A stretch of 24,252 nucleotides of DNA from positions 1-24,252 of IMG/VR virus record IMGVR_UViG_3300007533_000017. One strand, given 5' to 3'. The position numbers were made by a program, and so were the translations under genes. Under the pieces are notes generated by a model. That model did not search any database. It had not been told where the DNA came from and saw only the letters and a list, made by a program, of their open reading frames with translations. This document shows positions 13,074 through 21,615 of the stretch, piece after piece. The first letter of the stretch is position 1. The number at the start of each line of letters is the position of its first letter. This DNA comes from a virus.

Positions 13074-15224
13074 GTGGCTGGGCGCTTCTCGATCGATGCG
13101 GTCTTTCGCGTCAAGGACAAGTTTACTCGTCCGCTGGCGAAGATGCGCAGCAAGATGGACCGATTCACTCGGTCGGCTTCTATCGGGATGAGCCAGCTGA
13201 ATACGGCGGCGGATCGGTATATCGGCGGGCTGAAGAAGATCGGAATCGCTGCTGGCGCAGCAGCGATCGCTGCTGGCGCAGCATTCAAGAACATCGTCGA
13301 TACCGGGGCAGACTTCGAGCAGACGCTAACCAACGCAGCGGCGAAGTTCCCTGGGCAGATACGTGCAGGCACAGAGGAATTCAAGCGTCTGCGCGACGCC
13401 GCGGCGAACGTCGGTGCGACCACAGAATTCACTGCGTCGCAGGCAGCCGAGGGGCTTAACTTCCTGGCGATGGCAGGCATGGACGCCACGCAGTCCGTGT
13501 CTGCGTTGCCTGGCGTCGTTGACCTCGCGACGGCTGCACAGGTCGAGCTTGGGCAAGCGACCGACATGGCGACCGATACGCTCGGCGCTTTTGGGCTCGC
13601 AACGAAGGACGCGACGCAGCTCGGAAAGAACCTGTCTCGCGTCAATGACGTCATCGCGAAAACGACAACGTCAGCAAACACGACCGTCGAGGACATGTTC
13701 GAGGCGATCAAGAACGGAGGCCCTGTCGCGACGTCTGCCGGTGCGTCGATCGAGACCTTCTCCACGCTTGTCGGGGAGATGGCAAACGCAGGCATCAAGG
13801 GATCGAAGGCTGGCAACACGCTCAAAAACGTGTTCGTCAGGCTACAGGCTCCAGCTGCTGCAGGCGCCTCGGCACTCAAGGACCTGGGAGTTCAGACCAC
13901 CGACGCATCCGGCAACATGCGGGACGTCGTCGACATCCTCGGCGACCTAAACGGCGCCATGGAGGGCATGGGGTCCGCGGAACGCGCTGCGAATCTGGAT
14001 GCGATCTTCGGCAAGCGCGCGATCGCAGGTGTCAGCGTATTGCTACAGAGCGGATCCAAGCGGCTCAACGAGTACCGCGGAGAGATCAACAAGGCGGCAG
14101 GCGCGTCCAAGGACATGGCGGACACGATGCGCAACACGACCACGGGCGATCTGAAGACACTTCAGTCTGCGGTCGAGGCGGTCAAGATCGCGATCTTCGA
14201 GGTCGTGAAAGGGCCGCTTCGTGAGGTCATCTCGAGCATGACCGAATGGGCGCGAGCAAACCGCGAGGTAATCGCCAGCGGGATCAAGGACTTTGTTCAG
14301 GGCTTCGTCGACAATCTTCCGCAGATCGTCAAGTGGGGGAAACGGATCGGGATCATCGTTGGTGTGTTCACCGCCGTGGCGATCGCGGTCAAGGCAGTCG
14401 CTGCCGCCACGGCGCTGTGGAACGCGGTGCTGGCAGCCAACCCGTTCACGCTGATCGCCATGGCGATCATTGCTGCAATCGCGCTCATCATCGCTTTCTG
14501 GCCCGAAATCTCCGCGTTCTTCATACGCATCTGGGAGGGCATCAAGGAAGTTTCGGAGCGCATCGGTTCCGCGGTCGGCGGGTTCGTCGAGTCGGTCTGG
14601 GGTCCAATCAAGACGTTTCTGACCGGCGCATTCGAGTTCGTGGTCGGCATGCTGTCGATCATCCTGATGCCGGTGTTCGGTATTTTGCGTCCCGTTTTTG
14701 CCGCATTCGCTGCCGGCGCTCAGTTCGTAAAAGACAACTGGGGACCCATCTCGGCGTTCTTCTCTGCGATCTGGGAAGGGATAGTCGCGGTGTTCAACTT
14801 CGGCAAAGAGGCGGTCATGGGCGTCATCACCGAGAACGTCGAGCGGTTCAAGGCGGCGTGGTCTACGCTGACCGACTTTTGGGAAGGGCTGTGGAACGGC
14901 ATCGTTGACGTGTTCTGGTCCATCTTCGGACCGATCTTCGACGCCATCGGATCGGCGGTCGAAAAGGTCCAGAAGCTCGGCAAGACGACGATCGGATCGT
15001 TCTTTCTGGGTGGCGACGACGACGCTGCCAGTGGCGAGCGAACCGGTGGCGCCTCTGACCGTCAAGTCGTCACACCATCTGATCGCGTGTCGCGCAGCAT
15101 CGAGGAACGCCGCGATTCGGTCGACATCAACGTACGCCCAGACCAAGGCGCCAGCGCGTCGATGTCGCGCAAGCCGCGTAGCCCCGGCATCGGTCTTTCG
15201 CTCCAGCCCTCCGGCGGCATCTGA
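13074..15224 (+). CDS. Tail tape measure protein, TP901/Mu type
   Basis: A 716-residue tape measure, in the usual size range for Mu-like phages. It sets tail length and is ejected ahead of the DNA. The GTG start at 13074 directly follows the chaperone-fusion stop. Residues 1-55 are basic and helical, then comes an Ala/Gly-rich stretch with a duplicated IAAGAAA unit. Residues 75-350 match the TP901-type core: TGADFEQTLTNAAAKFPG, VGATTEFTASQAAEGLNFLA, then VTxT-style repeats around GVVDLATAAQVELGQATDM. VSVLLQSGSKRLNEYRGEI closes the core. Residues about 424-475 form a long hydrophobic hairpin (IGIIVGVFTAVAIAVK then NPFTLIAMAIIAAIALII), typical of membrane-penetrating tape measures. The Trp-rich WPEISAFF/WGPI/WEGI repeats follow, then a charged, disordered C-terminus that ends at the gpN-like start. 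Confidence 0.93.
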   Translation: MAGRFSIDAVFRVKDKFTRPLAKMRSKMDRFTRSASIGMSQLNTAADRYIGGLKKIGIAAGAAAIAAGAAFKNIVDTGADFEQTLTNAAAKFPGQIRAGTEEFKRLRDAAANVGATTEFTASQAAEGLNFLAMAGMDATQSVSALPGVVDLATAAQVELGQATDMATDTLGAFGLATKDATQLGKNLSRVNDVIAKTTTSANTTVEDMFEAIKNGGPVATSAGASIETFSTLVGEMANAGIKGSKAGNTLKNVFVRLQAPAAAGASALKDLGVQTTDASGNMRDVVDILGDLNGAMEGMGSAERAANLDAIFGKRAIAGVSVLLQSGSKRLNEYRGEINKAAGASKDMADTMRNTTTGDLKTLQSAVEAVKIAIFEVVKGPLREVISSMTEWARANREVIASGIKDFVQGFVDNLPQIVKWGKRIGIIVGVFTAVAIAVKAVAAATALWNAVLAANPFTLIAMAIIAAIALIIAFWPEISAFFIRIWEGIKEVSERIGSAVGGFVESVWGPIKTFLTGAFEFVVGMLSIILMPVFGILRPVFAAFAAGAQFVKDNWGPISAFFSAIWEGIVAVFNFGKEAVMGVITENVERFKAAWSTLTDFWEGLWNGIVDVFWSIFGPIFDAIGSAVEKVQKLGKTTIGSFFLGGDDDAASGERTGGASDRQVVTPSDRVSRSIEERRDSVDINVRPDQGASASMSRKPRSPGIGLSLQPSGGI
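13245..13283 (+). repeat. Short tandem duplication inside the tape measure gene
   Basis: ATCGCTGCTGGCGCAGCA occurs at 13245-13262 and again at 13266-13283, an exact 18-base repeat with a 21-base period. It encodes the repeated IAAGAA residues near the tape measure N-terminus. In-frame duplications of this kind are one way tape measures change length. Confidence 0.7.
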
Positions 15225-16579
15225 TGGCTTCGTTCGTCCCGCCCCGGATCGCGGGTCTGCTGGGCTTCGGCTCGCAATCCTGGGAAGACCGAATCAAGGA
15301 AGCCGCCTACACATCACCCGGCGGCACCCGGATCCGATTCGACTTCGAAGACGTCCGCCGCGAAACCGAGAAGCGGACCACCGCGTTCAGCTTCCCCGGC
15401 TTGAACGAGCAATACGTCCAAGACAACGGCTACGGCTCGCGGAAGTACCCACTGCGGTGTTTCTTCTGGGGCTCGGAGCACGACCGAATCGCCACAGCGT
15501 TCGAGGCGGCGCTCTTGGAAAAGGGCGTCGGCAAGCTCGAGCACCCGCTGTACGGGACGTTTCAGGTCATCCCGTTCGGCACGATCACCAGGCGCGACGA
15601 CCTGAAGACCGCGGCGAATCAGACGATCGTAGAAGTTACGTTCTGGACCACGTTGCGCGCGATCTACCCGACCGACCAAGCGAACCCGAGGAACGAAATC
15701 CTCGACGCACTCATCGGCTTCGACGTCGCGGCTGCGCAGCAATTCCAGGACAGCACGAGCCTACTCAGCACCGTTCAGAAGGTCGACATGCGGGCAACGG
15801 TCCGCGGCTTTCTGCGGGGCGTGAGCGCCGCGCTGCAGTCCGTCTCGGACGCCACGACCGCGGTAAACCGCGAGTTTCGCGACCTGCAGAGCACCGTGAA
15901 TCTCGGGCTCGACGTGCTGGTCGGGCAGCCTCTGCTGCTGGCGCAGCAGGTCTCGAATCTGATCAAGGCGCCGGCGCGCGCACTGGCTGGCATTCAGTCG
16001 CGCCTCGACGCATACGCCGGACTCGCCGACAGCATCTTCGGTTCCTCCGCCGGCAGCCCCGGCGACGCGCTCACGAGCGGCACCGGTCTCGCGCTCCGCA
16101 CCACGAAGGTGGCCAACGACTTCCACGCCTCGGACCTATTCGCCATGAACGCAGTGGGCGGCTCGGTCCGCTCGACGGTCGAGAATCAGTTCGACACCAA
16201 GCCAGAGGCACTCGCCGCCGCCGAAAGTGTCCTGTCTCAGTTCGACGACGCGATCACTTGGCGAGAGGCTGGCTTCGGGGACCTGTCGACCATCGACGAC
16301 ATCGGCGAGTATCAGGTCGACACCGGAGGCTCGTACCAGGCACTGCACCGCGCGGTCTCGCTGGCTGCCGGGTTTCTGGTCGAGATTTCGTTTTCGCTGG
16401 TAGCCGAGCGCCGCATCGTGCTCGACCGTCCGCGGACGATTATCGACTTGAGCGCCGAGCTGTACGGCAGCGTGGAGAACGACCGGCTCGACTTCATGAT
16501 CAACAGCAACAGCTTGACCGGTGACGAGATCCTGGAACTGCCGCGCGGCAAACTGATCCGCTACTACCCGACGGCGTGA
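15224..16579 (+). CDS. Mu gpN-like protein (DNA circularisation N-terminal domain)
   Basis: A 451-residue protein starting one base inside the tape measure stop (TGATG). The N-terminal domain matches the DNA_circ_N family of Mu gpN. Its landmarks are SQSWEDRIKEAAYTSPGGTR (17-36), RRETEKRTTAFSFPGL (44-59), and YPLRCFFWGSEHDRIATAFE (75-94). GVGKLEHPLYGTFQVIPFGT (101-120) completes the pattern. Mu gpN is about 491 residues and is a baseplate/tail-tip component needed for hub assembly; despite the family name its structural role is clear from Mu. The middle is helical. The C-terminal part ends ELPRGKLIRYYPT, a common end for this family, where the protein meets the hub. One base separates it from the gpP-like gene. 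Confidence 0.88.
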   Translation: MASFVPPRIAGLLGFGSQSWEDRIKEAAYTSPGGTRIRFDFEDVRRETEKRTTAFSFPGLNEQYVQDNGYGSRKYPLRCFFWGSEHDRIATAFEAALLEKGVGKLEHPLYGTFQVIPFGTITRRDDLKTAANQTIVEVTFWTTLRAIYPTDQANPRNEILDALIGFDVAAAQQFQDSTSLLSTVQKVDMRATVRGFLRGVSAALQSVSDATTAVNREFRDLQSTVNLGLDVLVGQPLLLAQQVSNLIKAPARALAGIQSRLDAYAGLADSIFGSSAGSPGDALTSGTGLALRTTKVANDFHASDLFAMNAVGGSVRSTVENQFDTKPEALAAAESVLSQFDDAITWREAGFGDLSTIDDIGEYQVDTGGSYQALHRAVSLAAGFLVEISFSLVAERRIVLDRPRTIIDLSAELYGSVENDRLDFMINSNSLTGDEILELPRGKLIRYYPTA

Positions 16580-16580
16580 A

Positions 16581-17705
16581 ATGGTTCTCGGACTGTTCGA
16601 GAAACCGGACCCGGACGAGGTCGCGGTAACGATAGAGAACCGCCCAGCATCGGGCGCCAGCACGCTCGCCACCGTGGCAAACAAGCTGTTCGGCGGCAGC
16701 GGCGAGTTCCGGTTCTGGTCGGACATCAACATTCGCCTCTCCATCGACAGCTACTCGACCGTGTCGTTTACGGCGCCGTTCGAGGCTGAGCGCGAGGAGT
16801 TTCGCGAGACCTTCCGCCCGTTTTCGTACAAGCGGATGGAGGTGCGGGTCGGCGGCAACGACCTGTTTACCGGCACTATGGTCGGTGTGTTCCCCGAGGC
16901 GGACGCAGAACAACGCTCTGTCAAGGTTGACGGATACGCACTACCCGGCGCGCTCAACGACTGCCACGAGCCCGCCGACCGAGTTCCGCTCGAGTTCGAC
17001 GGGCTTTCGTTTCGGCAGATCGCTGACGCGCTCGTAGAACCGTTCGGGTTCACGGTCGAATACAAGGACGTCCCGCGATCTGCATTCGAGAAGGTCAAGC
17101 TGGAGGTCGATCAGTCGCCGCAAGAACTGCTGTCCAAACTCGGCAAGCAGCTCGGAATCGTCCTGAGCAACACCGCCGAGGGCAACCTACTGTGCTGGAA
17201 ATCGGTCGAGCCCGGCAACCCGGTCGCGCGCCTGACCGAAGGCAACAGCCCGGTCGGCAGCGTGTCGGCATCGTTCTCGCCGCAGTCTTACTGGAGCCAG
17301 ATCACCGGCTTTGCGAAAACCAAGCACGGCAAGCTAGGCAACCAGTACACCGAGCGTAACCCGTTTCTCGACGCGGTCGTGCGCCCCAACTCGGTGCAGC
17401 TCGACGACGTGGAGCCTGCGGATGTACCGGCGGCAACACGCGCGCGACTCGGTCGCATGCTGGCCAACACCGCAACCTACGAGGTCGGCGGCATCCCCGG
17501 CTGGCGCGACCCGCAAGGCAACCTCTGGGCGCCGAACACAACCATCACGCTAGTCGCTCCCAGCGTCATGGTGTACCGCGAGTACGAGTTTCTGATCCGC
17601 GCCGTGAACCTGACGCAGAACGGTGACGAGCTTTCGTCATCGCTCGAGTTGGTGTTGCCGGGCGCGTTCTCGGGCAAGTCGCCCTCGTCACTGCCATGGG
17701 ACTGA
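16581..17705 (+). CDS. Baseplate hub protein, Mu gpP-like
   Basis: A 374-residue protein, close to Mu gpP (about 379), the gp27-like trimeric hub at the tail tip. It begins one base after the gpN-like stop. Landmarks include FWSDINIRLSIDSYSTVSFT, SYKRMEVRVGGNDLFTGTMV and SVKVDGYALPGALNDCHEPA. The RQIADALVEPFGFTVEYKDV stretch resembles the first hub domain, and SPQELLSKLGKQLGIVLSNT follows. The C-terminal half, YEFLIRAVNLTQNGDELSSS then LELVLPGAF, is the standard close for this family. The hub connects tube and spike. It overlaps the spike gene by ten bases. Confidence 0.9.
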   Translation: MVLGLFEKPDPDEVAVTIENRPASGASTLATVANKLFGGSGEFRFWSDINIRLSIDSYSTVSFTAPFEAEREEFRETFRPFSYKRMEVRVGGNDLFTGTMVGVFPEADAEQRSVKVDGYALPGALNDCHEPADRVPLEFDGLSFRQIADALVEPFGFTVEYKDVPRSAFEKVKLEVDQSPQELLSKLGKQLGIVLSNTAEGNLLCWKSVEPGNPVARLTEGNSPVGSVSASFSPQSYWSQITGFAKTKHGKLGNQYTERNPFLDAVVRPNSVQLDDVEPADVPAATRARLGRMLANTATYEVGGIPGWRDPQGNLWAPNTTITLVAPSVMVYREYEFLIRAVNLTQNGDELSSSLELVLPGAFSGKSPSSLPWD

Positions 17706-18196
17706 TCGGACAGGTGCTCTCGTTCGCTCGGCGCGTCGTCGAGGGAGTCCCGAGAGCCGACGTCAAGGGCGATCCGGGAGGCGGAGCCAACCACACGGTT
17801 CAGCATTTTGCGCCACCCGGAGACGATAGCCAGCCTCTGCCAGGCGACACCTACGCAACGACGAGCGTTCGGGGTTCCGGGCACGATGTCGCGGTTGCCT
17901 ACGCCGATCCGAAGAATGCCGGCGAGGCTGCGGCGGGCGAGGTACGACGGTACGCGCGCGCGGCAGACGGAACGCCGGTCTGCGAATTTTGGCTCAAGAG
18001 CGATGGAGCCGTCGAGATCACGAGTATCGCTTCCGGGAGCGTTGTCACGATCAACGGAGTCACGATCGACCAAGACGGGAACATCTCAACACCCGGCGAC
18101 GTGACGGCAAACGAAGGCGCGTCCTCGGTAACGCTCGGCACGCACACGCACCCGACCGCAATGGGCCCCTCGGGATCGCCAACGCCTGGTAGCTGA
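17696..18196 (+). CDS. Membrane-piercing spike, Mu gp45-like (baseplate assembly V type)
   Basis: A 166-residue protein in the spike position after the hub. Residues 1-110 form an OB-like domain (RADVKGDPGG, QPLPGDTYATTSVRG, AGEVRRYARAADGTPVCEFW). Then comes a beta-helix with hexad-like repeats: GAVEITSIASGSVVTINGVT, IDQDGNISTPGDVTANEGAS. The end, LGTHTHPTAMGPSGSP, contains His150-x-His152. That HxH matches the iron-binding tip of Mu gp45 and other phage spikes. It is shorter than Mu gp45 (about 197), with a slimmer N-domain. The stop shares one base with the next ATG. Confidence 0.9.
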   Translation: MGLIGQVLSFARRVVEGVPRADVKGDPGGGANHTVQHFAPPGDDSQPLPGDTYATTSVRGSGHDVAVAYADPKNAGEAAAGEVRRYARAADGTPVCEFWLKSDGAVEITSIASGSVVTINGVTIDQDGNISTPGDVTANEGASSVTLGTHTHPTAMGPSGSPTPGS

Positions 18197-18636
18197 TGGC
18201 TCTCGATCCCGACGGTCTCGAGGCTGACCTGGCGTCGCTTGCTGCGTCCGGGTTCGGCGACACCGCATCCGCGGCGCAGGCATGGGCAGACGCGGTCGAG
18301 TCGTACGCCGCGGCAATTATCCCGGCATCAACGACTGTCAGCACTGCCGCGGCCACGCTGAAAGGCGCGCTCCAGACCGCTTTCGACTCAGGAGCCGCAG
18401 CCGGCGGCATGGAGACCGCGTTTGCCAGCTTCGCCTCGACGGTCGGCACCGGCATGGCGCCGTCGTTTACCGCGACGCCTCCGCCGGGTGAGGTCGGGTT
18501 CGCCTCGCAGTTCGCCGGAACGCACCCAGAAACACACGCCGCAGCTGGCGCTCAAGTCGCCTCGCTGATCGATGCGTGGATGAAGACCGGGACCGCGACG
18601 CCAAGCGCTGGCGGCTCGCCGGTCAATTGGAGTTAA
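18196..18636 (+). CDS. Small baseplate-region protein of unknown function
   Basis: A 146-residue protein, not recognised as a named family. It is Ala/Gly/Ser-rich with two long amphipathic helices (about 20-60, AAQAWADAVESYAAAIIP and TVSTAAATLKGALQTAF; about 68-85). A Pro/Gly turn (PPPGEVGFASQFAG, about 95-108) and a final helix HAAAGAQVASLIDAWMKTG follow. No signal peptide or catalytic motif is visible. It lies between spike and gp46-like genes, overlapping the spike stop by one base, so it is most likely a virion or baseplate-assembly protein. Similar-sized unassigned genes are common at this position in Mu-like genomes. No role is claimed. Confidence 0.7.
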   Translation: MALDPDGLEADLASLAASGFGDTASAAQAWADAVESYAAAIIPASTTVSTAAATLKGALQTAFDSGAAAGGMETAFASFASTVGTGMAPSFTATPPPGEVGFASQFAGTHPETHAAAGAQVASLIDAWMKTGTATPSAGGSPVNWS

Positions 18637-18638
18637 GG

Positions 18639-18947
18639 ATGACACTCGGACGCGACAGAATAGCCGGATACGAGGCAGCGATTCACGTGGGATCGGACCT
18701 GCGCGAATACAGCACCTTCACGTCCGAGATCGATCTGGTGGCGGATTCGCCGAACCCGCAGGGTGGCGACGGATTCCCGGCTCGCGGCTTCATGGTCCTT
18801 GCTGGCAGCGGAACCGTTGAGGTCAAGACCGCGATGGGCAACACACGAGCACTGACCGGTGGCGACCTGGTCGGGAAGTTCATCCCGTGCGCAATCACGG
18901 CAATCACCGACAACACCGCCGTTGACCGCATCCTGGTTATCTGGTGA
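18639..18947 (+). CDS. Small protein resembling GTA-type spike base proteins
   Basis: A 102-residue beta-rich protein. ATG 18639 is chosen over an in-frame ATG at 18576 inside the previous gene, because GGAG (18629-18632) precedes it and the prior stop is at 18636. The pattern ARGFMVLAGSGTVEVKTAMG, then ALTGGDLVGKFIPCAITAIT, then ILVIW at the end looks like the 'alyvgg.G.v.v...dg...tf..v..G..lP.rv..v...t' pattern of RCAP_Rcc01079-type spike base proteins from gene transfer agents. This resemblance is weak and from memory. It would place the protein at the base of the spike or fibres. It ends in a GTGA overlap with the gp46-like gene. Confidence 0.5.
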   Translation: MTLGRDRIAGYEAAIHVGSDLREYSTFTSEIDLVADSPNPQGGDGFPARGFMVLAGSGTVEVKTAMGNTRALTGGDLVGKFIPCAITAITDNTAVDRILVIW

Positions 18948-19381
18948 CCGACGTACTGCTGCGCCACACCAGCGACGGCGGAGACATCGAGTACGTCAAC
19001 GGCAGGGCCACCCTGTCGGAGGGTCTCGAGACCGCGGTCTATCTGTCGCTGTTCGGCGGCAACGAGTCAGACAGCGGGCTCGAGGGTGACGACCCGATCG
19101 AGTGGTGGGGCAACAAAACAGAGAACCTCGAGTCACGTAAACTGCGCAGCGAAACGCAACACCTGCTGCGGTCCATCCCGCTCGTTCCCGCGAACCTGCG
19201 ACGCATCGAGGACGCGGTCATCTCTGACCTCGGCTGGATGACCGGCACCGACGCGATCGCAACGTTCGTCGGCGCGTCGGCGAGCATCCCGAACCGGGAC
19301 ACCGTGCAGATCGATATACGGATCGAGATCGACAACGAGCAGTTTTCGTTCTCGTTCACTGAGCAGACGCGGCGGCAATGA
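18944..19381 (+). CDS. Baseplate wedge protein, Mu gp46-like (gp25/W family)
   Basis: A 145-residue protein, about the length of Mu gp46 (143). It begins at GTG 18944 inside the previous stop. Landmarks are TSDGGDIEYVNGRATLSEGL (9-28), LETAVYLSLFGGN (28-40), EWWGNKTENLESRKLRSETQ, and DLGWMTGTDAIATFVGASAS. All are typical of the gp46 family, which includes a conserved Trp-rich 'yWGn' element. It is a wedge protein that caps the sheath at the baseplate. The gene ends in an ATGA overlap with gp47-like, as expected for the gp46-gp47 pair. Confidence 0.9.
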   Translation: MTDVLLRHTSDGGDIEYVNGRATLSEGLETAVYLSLFGGNESDSGLEGDDPIEWWGNKTENLESRKLRSETQHLLRSIPLVPANLRRIEDAVISDLGWMTGTDAIATFVGASASIPNRDTVQIDIRIEIDNEQFSFSFTEQTRRQ

Positions 19382-20574
19382 GCCTCACGATCCCCACGAC
19401 ATCCCAGGTCTCGTCGGACATCGTCTCGCAGATCGAGGCGGAGATCTCGCAGACCGTCCCGCTGCTCCCGAAAGCTTTCACGCGCGTGCTCGCGAAGGCG
19501 CTGGCGGGCGTGCTGATGCTCCTGTTCAAATACTGCGGGTTCGTCTTCCTGCAGATGTTCGTTCAGCACGCCACGCTGGACGAGACGACGATCAACGGCA
19601 CAGTCGTCCGCCCGCTCGTCCTGCTCGGCGAGCTATTCGGCGTCGGGCAACCGCAAGCCGCGACGCGCGCTGAGCTAACGATCGAACTGACCGTCGACAA
19701 CCAAGACAGCAGCACCGTCAATGCTGGGCTGCAGCTGTTGCGCAAAGAAACCGGCGTCATCTACCTGACCCAAAGCGCGATCGTGCTCGATGCTGCGACC
19801 AAGTCGGTCGACGTCATCGCTTCGTCGGACCAAGACGGGAACGGCGGCGCGGGATCGATTGGCAATCTCGAGGTCGGAGACACGATCGAACTGGCGAACC
19901 CGATCGCCGGACTGGTGCGCGAGGCTGAGGTTACAGCCGAGGTCACGGCTGGGGCCGACGCAGAGACTGCCGCAGCGTACCGCCAGCGGATTATCGATCG
20001 CGTCCAGAAGAAGCCACAGGGCGGCGCATACGCCGACTACGAGCAGTGGGCGGAGGAGGTCGAAGGCATAATCAACGCCTACCCGTACACCGGAGATCCG
20101 GGCGAGGTAGACGTCTACTGCGAGGCTACCGAGGCGAGCTCCGGAAGCGCCGATGGATTCCCGACGTCGGCGCAGTTGGATGACGTGCTTGAGAGCATCG
20201 AGCAGAACGTTGCTGGAGTGGCGACGCGGCGACCCGTCAACGCTGCGGTGAATGTGCTTTCGATTACCAGGACTGAGATCGACTTTACGATCGACGGTCT
20301 TGACGGAGAGAATTCGGCGCAGATGCAGACCGACATCACGAGCGGCATCGAGGAGTTTCTGCTCTCCCGTGAACCGTTCATCGTTGGCCTGTCGGTACTG
20401 CCGCGAAAAGACCGAATCACAACCGCAGAGGTCAGCGGAATCGTGTCGAGCATCGTGCATGCTGCGGGAGGCGCGTTCGATACTGTGACGATGCTGATCA
20501 GCGGCACCGAGTTCAATTCGTACGAGCTAGGCGAAGGCGAGAAGGCGAAAGCCGGAACCGTGCAGTTCGTCTGA
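19378..20574 (+). CDS. Baseplate J-like protein, Mu gp47-like
   Basis: A 398-residue Baseplate_J-family protein, the main wedge protein that surrounds the spike and connects to the fibres. Family landmarks are a long N-terminal helix region (LKYCGFV-type hydrophobic segment near residues 40-60) and GQPQAATRAELTIELTVDNQ. Next comes an Ig-like strand block with GLQLLRKETGVIYLTQSAIV. The hallmark 'AETAAAYRQRIIDRVQKKPQGG' region (about 196-217) matches 'd.E.....R......p...G' of the family. VDVYCEAT and DDVLESIEQNVAGVATRRPV complete the core. Mu gp47 is about 380 residues. The 7-base gap to the fibre gene replaces the usual contact with a gp48 gene, which here lies further downstream. Confidence 0.93.
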   Translation: MSLTIPTTSQVSSDIVSQIEAEISQTVPLLPKAFTRVLAKALAGVLMLLFKYCGFVFLQMFVQHATLDETTINGTVVRPLVLLGELFGVGQPQAATRAELTIELTVDNQDSSTVNAGLQLLRKETGVIYLTQSAIVLDAATKSVDVIASSDQDGNGGAGSIGNLEVGDTIELANPIAGLVREAEVTAEVTAGADAETAAAYRQRIIDRVQKKPQGGAYADYEQWAEEVEGIINAYPYTGDPGEVDVYCEATEASSGSADGFPTSAQLDDVLESIEQNVAGVATRRPVNAAVNVLSITRTEIDFTIDGLDGENSAQMQTDITSGIEEFLLSREPFIVGLSVLPRKDRITTAEVSGIVSSIVHAAGGAFDTVTMLISGTEFNSYELGEGEKAKAGTVQFV

Positions 20575-20581
20575 GTAAGCC

Positions 20582-21589
20582 ATGGCGATCAAACCAAGCG
20601 ACAGATACCCCGGGCAAACCGACGCCGCCGCCGGCTGGCCGTACGGCAAAGCGAGGAATAAGCAAAACGTCACCGATACCACGGGCACGCCGCTCGAAAA
20701 GGACTGGGTGTCGGACTGGTTCGGATTCCAGCAGGCGATCCTCGACGAAGCCAACATCGACCCATCGGGCGACCCGGACAAGGTCGGAACCAGTGACCTC
20801 GTCGACGCTATCCACGCAATCAACCCGATCGAGATCGGCGGCACGGTCAGTCCGTCGAGCCAGCTGATCTTCAACGGCGATCTGCACCTGGCGTCCGGCA
20901 CGTTCGAGTCCGATGCCGACGCGACGTTCCGTGGATCGTTCGACGTCGAGGGCGCGGCGACGCTCACCGGTCAAATCACCGCATCCGGAGCGGACCTCAC
21001 CGGAGCACCGACGTCAGTCGACGACCTGAGCGTAGACGGCACGCTGTCCGTCACGTCGCTGGCTAGCTTTGCCGATGACGTCTCGATGGACGCTGACCTC
21101 GACGTTACCGGCGCCGCGGGTCTCGGCTCCGCAATCGTGCAGAATGACCTCGACGTGGTCGGTAATCTCAGTGTCGACGGCACGACCCTCCTGTCGGATA
21201 CGGTGACTTTTTCGGTGCCGTTTGCGGCGAGTGGTGGGATTCTGGGCGGTGGCCCGTATGTGCTGCTGGGTGCCGGGCACGTTCGATATCGCGTCGTCAC
21301 CCTTCCTGACGATCAGGACACGTCGGTGGGTCCCGATGATGGCGATATCTTCTACGTCCCGATCGGCAATACGCCGACGACGGATCGAACGATCACGCTC
21401 AAGAACGCGAGCGAGGGCGAACGCCTGGATTTCGTCTACGAGGGCTCGGCGAACGGGTACGTCTTCGAGGACGCGGCGGGCAACCAAATCCTCCACAACG
21501 GCAGCCAGGTCCGCATGTCATCGACCGCCGAGCGGATGGCATTCATCTACGTAGATGGCACATGGCGGCTGCACACGAGTCTGGCATGA
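20582..21589 (+). CDS. Tail fibre protein with repetitive beta-shaft
   Basis: A 335-residue fibre-like protein seven bases after the gp47-like gene. Residues 1-80 contain the baseplate-attachment type segment: SDRYPGQTDAAAGWPYGKAR, NKQNVTDTTGTPLEKDWVSD, WFGFQQAILDEANIDPSGDP. This combination is common at the N-terminus of phage fibres. Residues about 110-215 are a repetitive, glycine-punctuated shaft built of short units such as DLSVDGTLSVTSLASF, DLDVTGAAGLGSA and DLDVVGNLSVDGTTLL, suggesting a triple beta-helix. The C-terminal third has GPYVLLGAGHVRYRVVTLPD, GDIFYVPIGN and a short end FIYVDGTWRLHTSLA, which may form a cap. It probably forms trimers. No chaperone gene follows on the + strand. 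After the stop only 26 bases separate it from the convergent lipoprotein gene, with no obvious terminator. Confidence 0.75.
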   Translation: MAIKPSDRYPGQTDAAAGWPYGKARNKQNVTDTTGTPLEKDWVSDWFGFQQAILDEANIDPSGDPDKVGTSDLVDAIHAINPIEIGGTVSPSSQLIFNGDLHLASGTFESDADATFRGSFDVEGAATLTGQITASGADLTGAPTSVDDLSVDGTLSVTSLASFADDVSMDADLDVTGAAGLGSAIVQNDLDVVGNLSVDGTTLLSDTVTFSVPFAASGGILGGGPYVLLGAGHVRYRVVTLPDDQDTSVGPDDGDIFYVPIGNTPTTDRTITLKNASEGERLDFVYEGSANGYVFEDAAGNQILHNGSQVRMSSTAERMAFIYVDGTWRLHTSLA

Positions 21590-21615
21590 CGGACGACATG
21601 AAGCTGACTCGCGAT

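Noticed and set aside
14043-15146. 367-codon minus-strand open frame opposite the tape measure gene
   Set aside because: The composition (Arg/Asp/His-rich) mirrors the sense codons, no ribosome site or motif is seen, and the tape measure is well supported.
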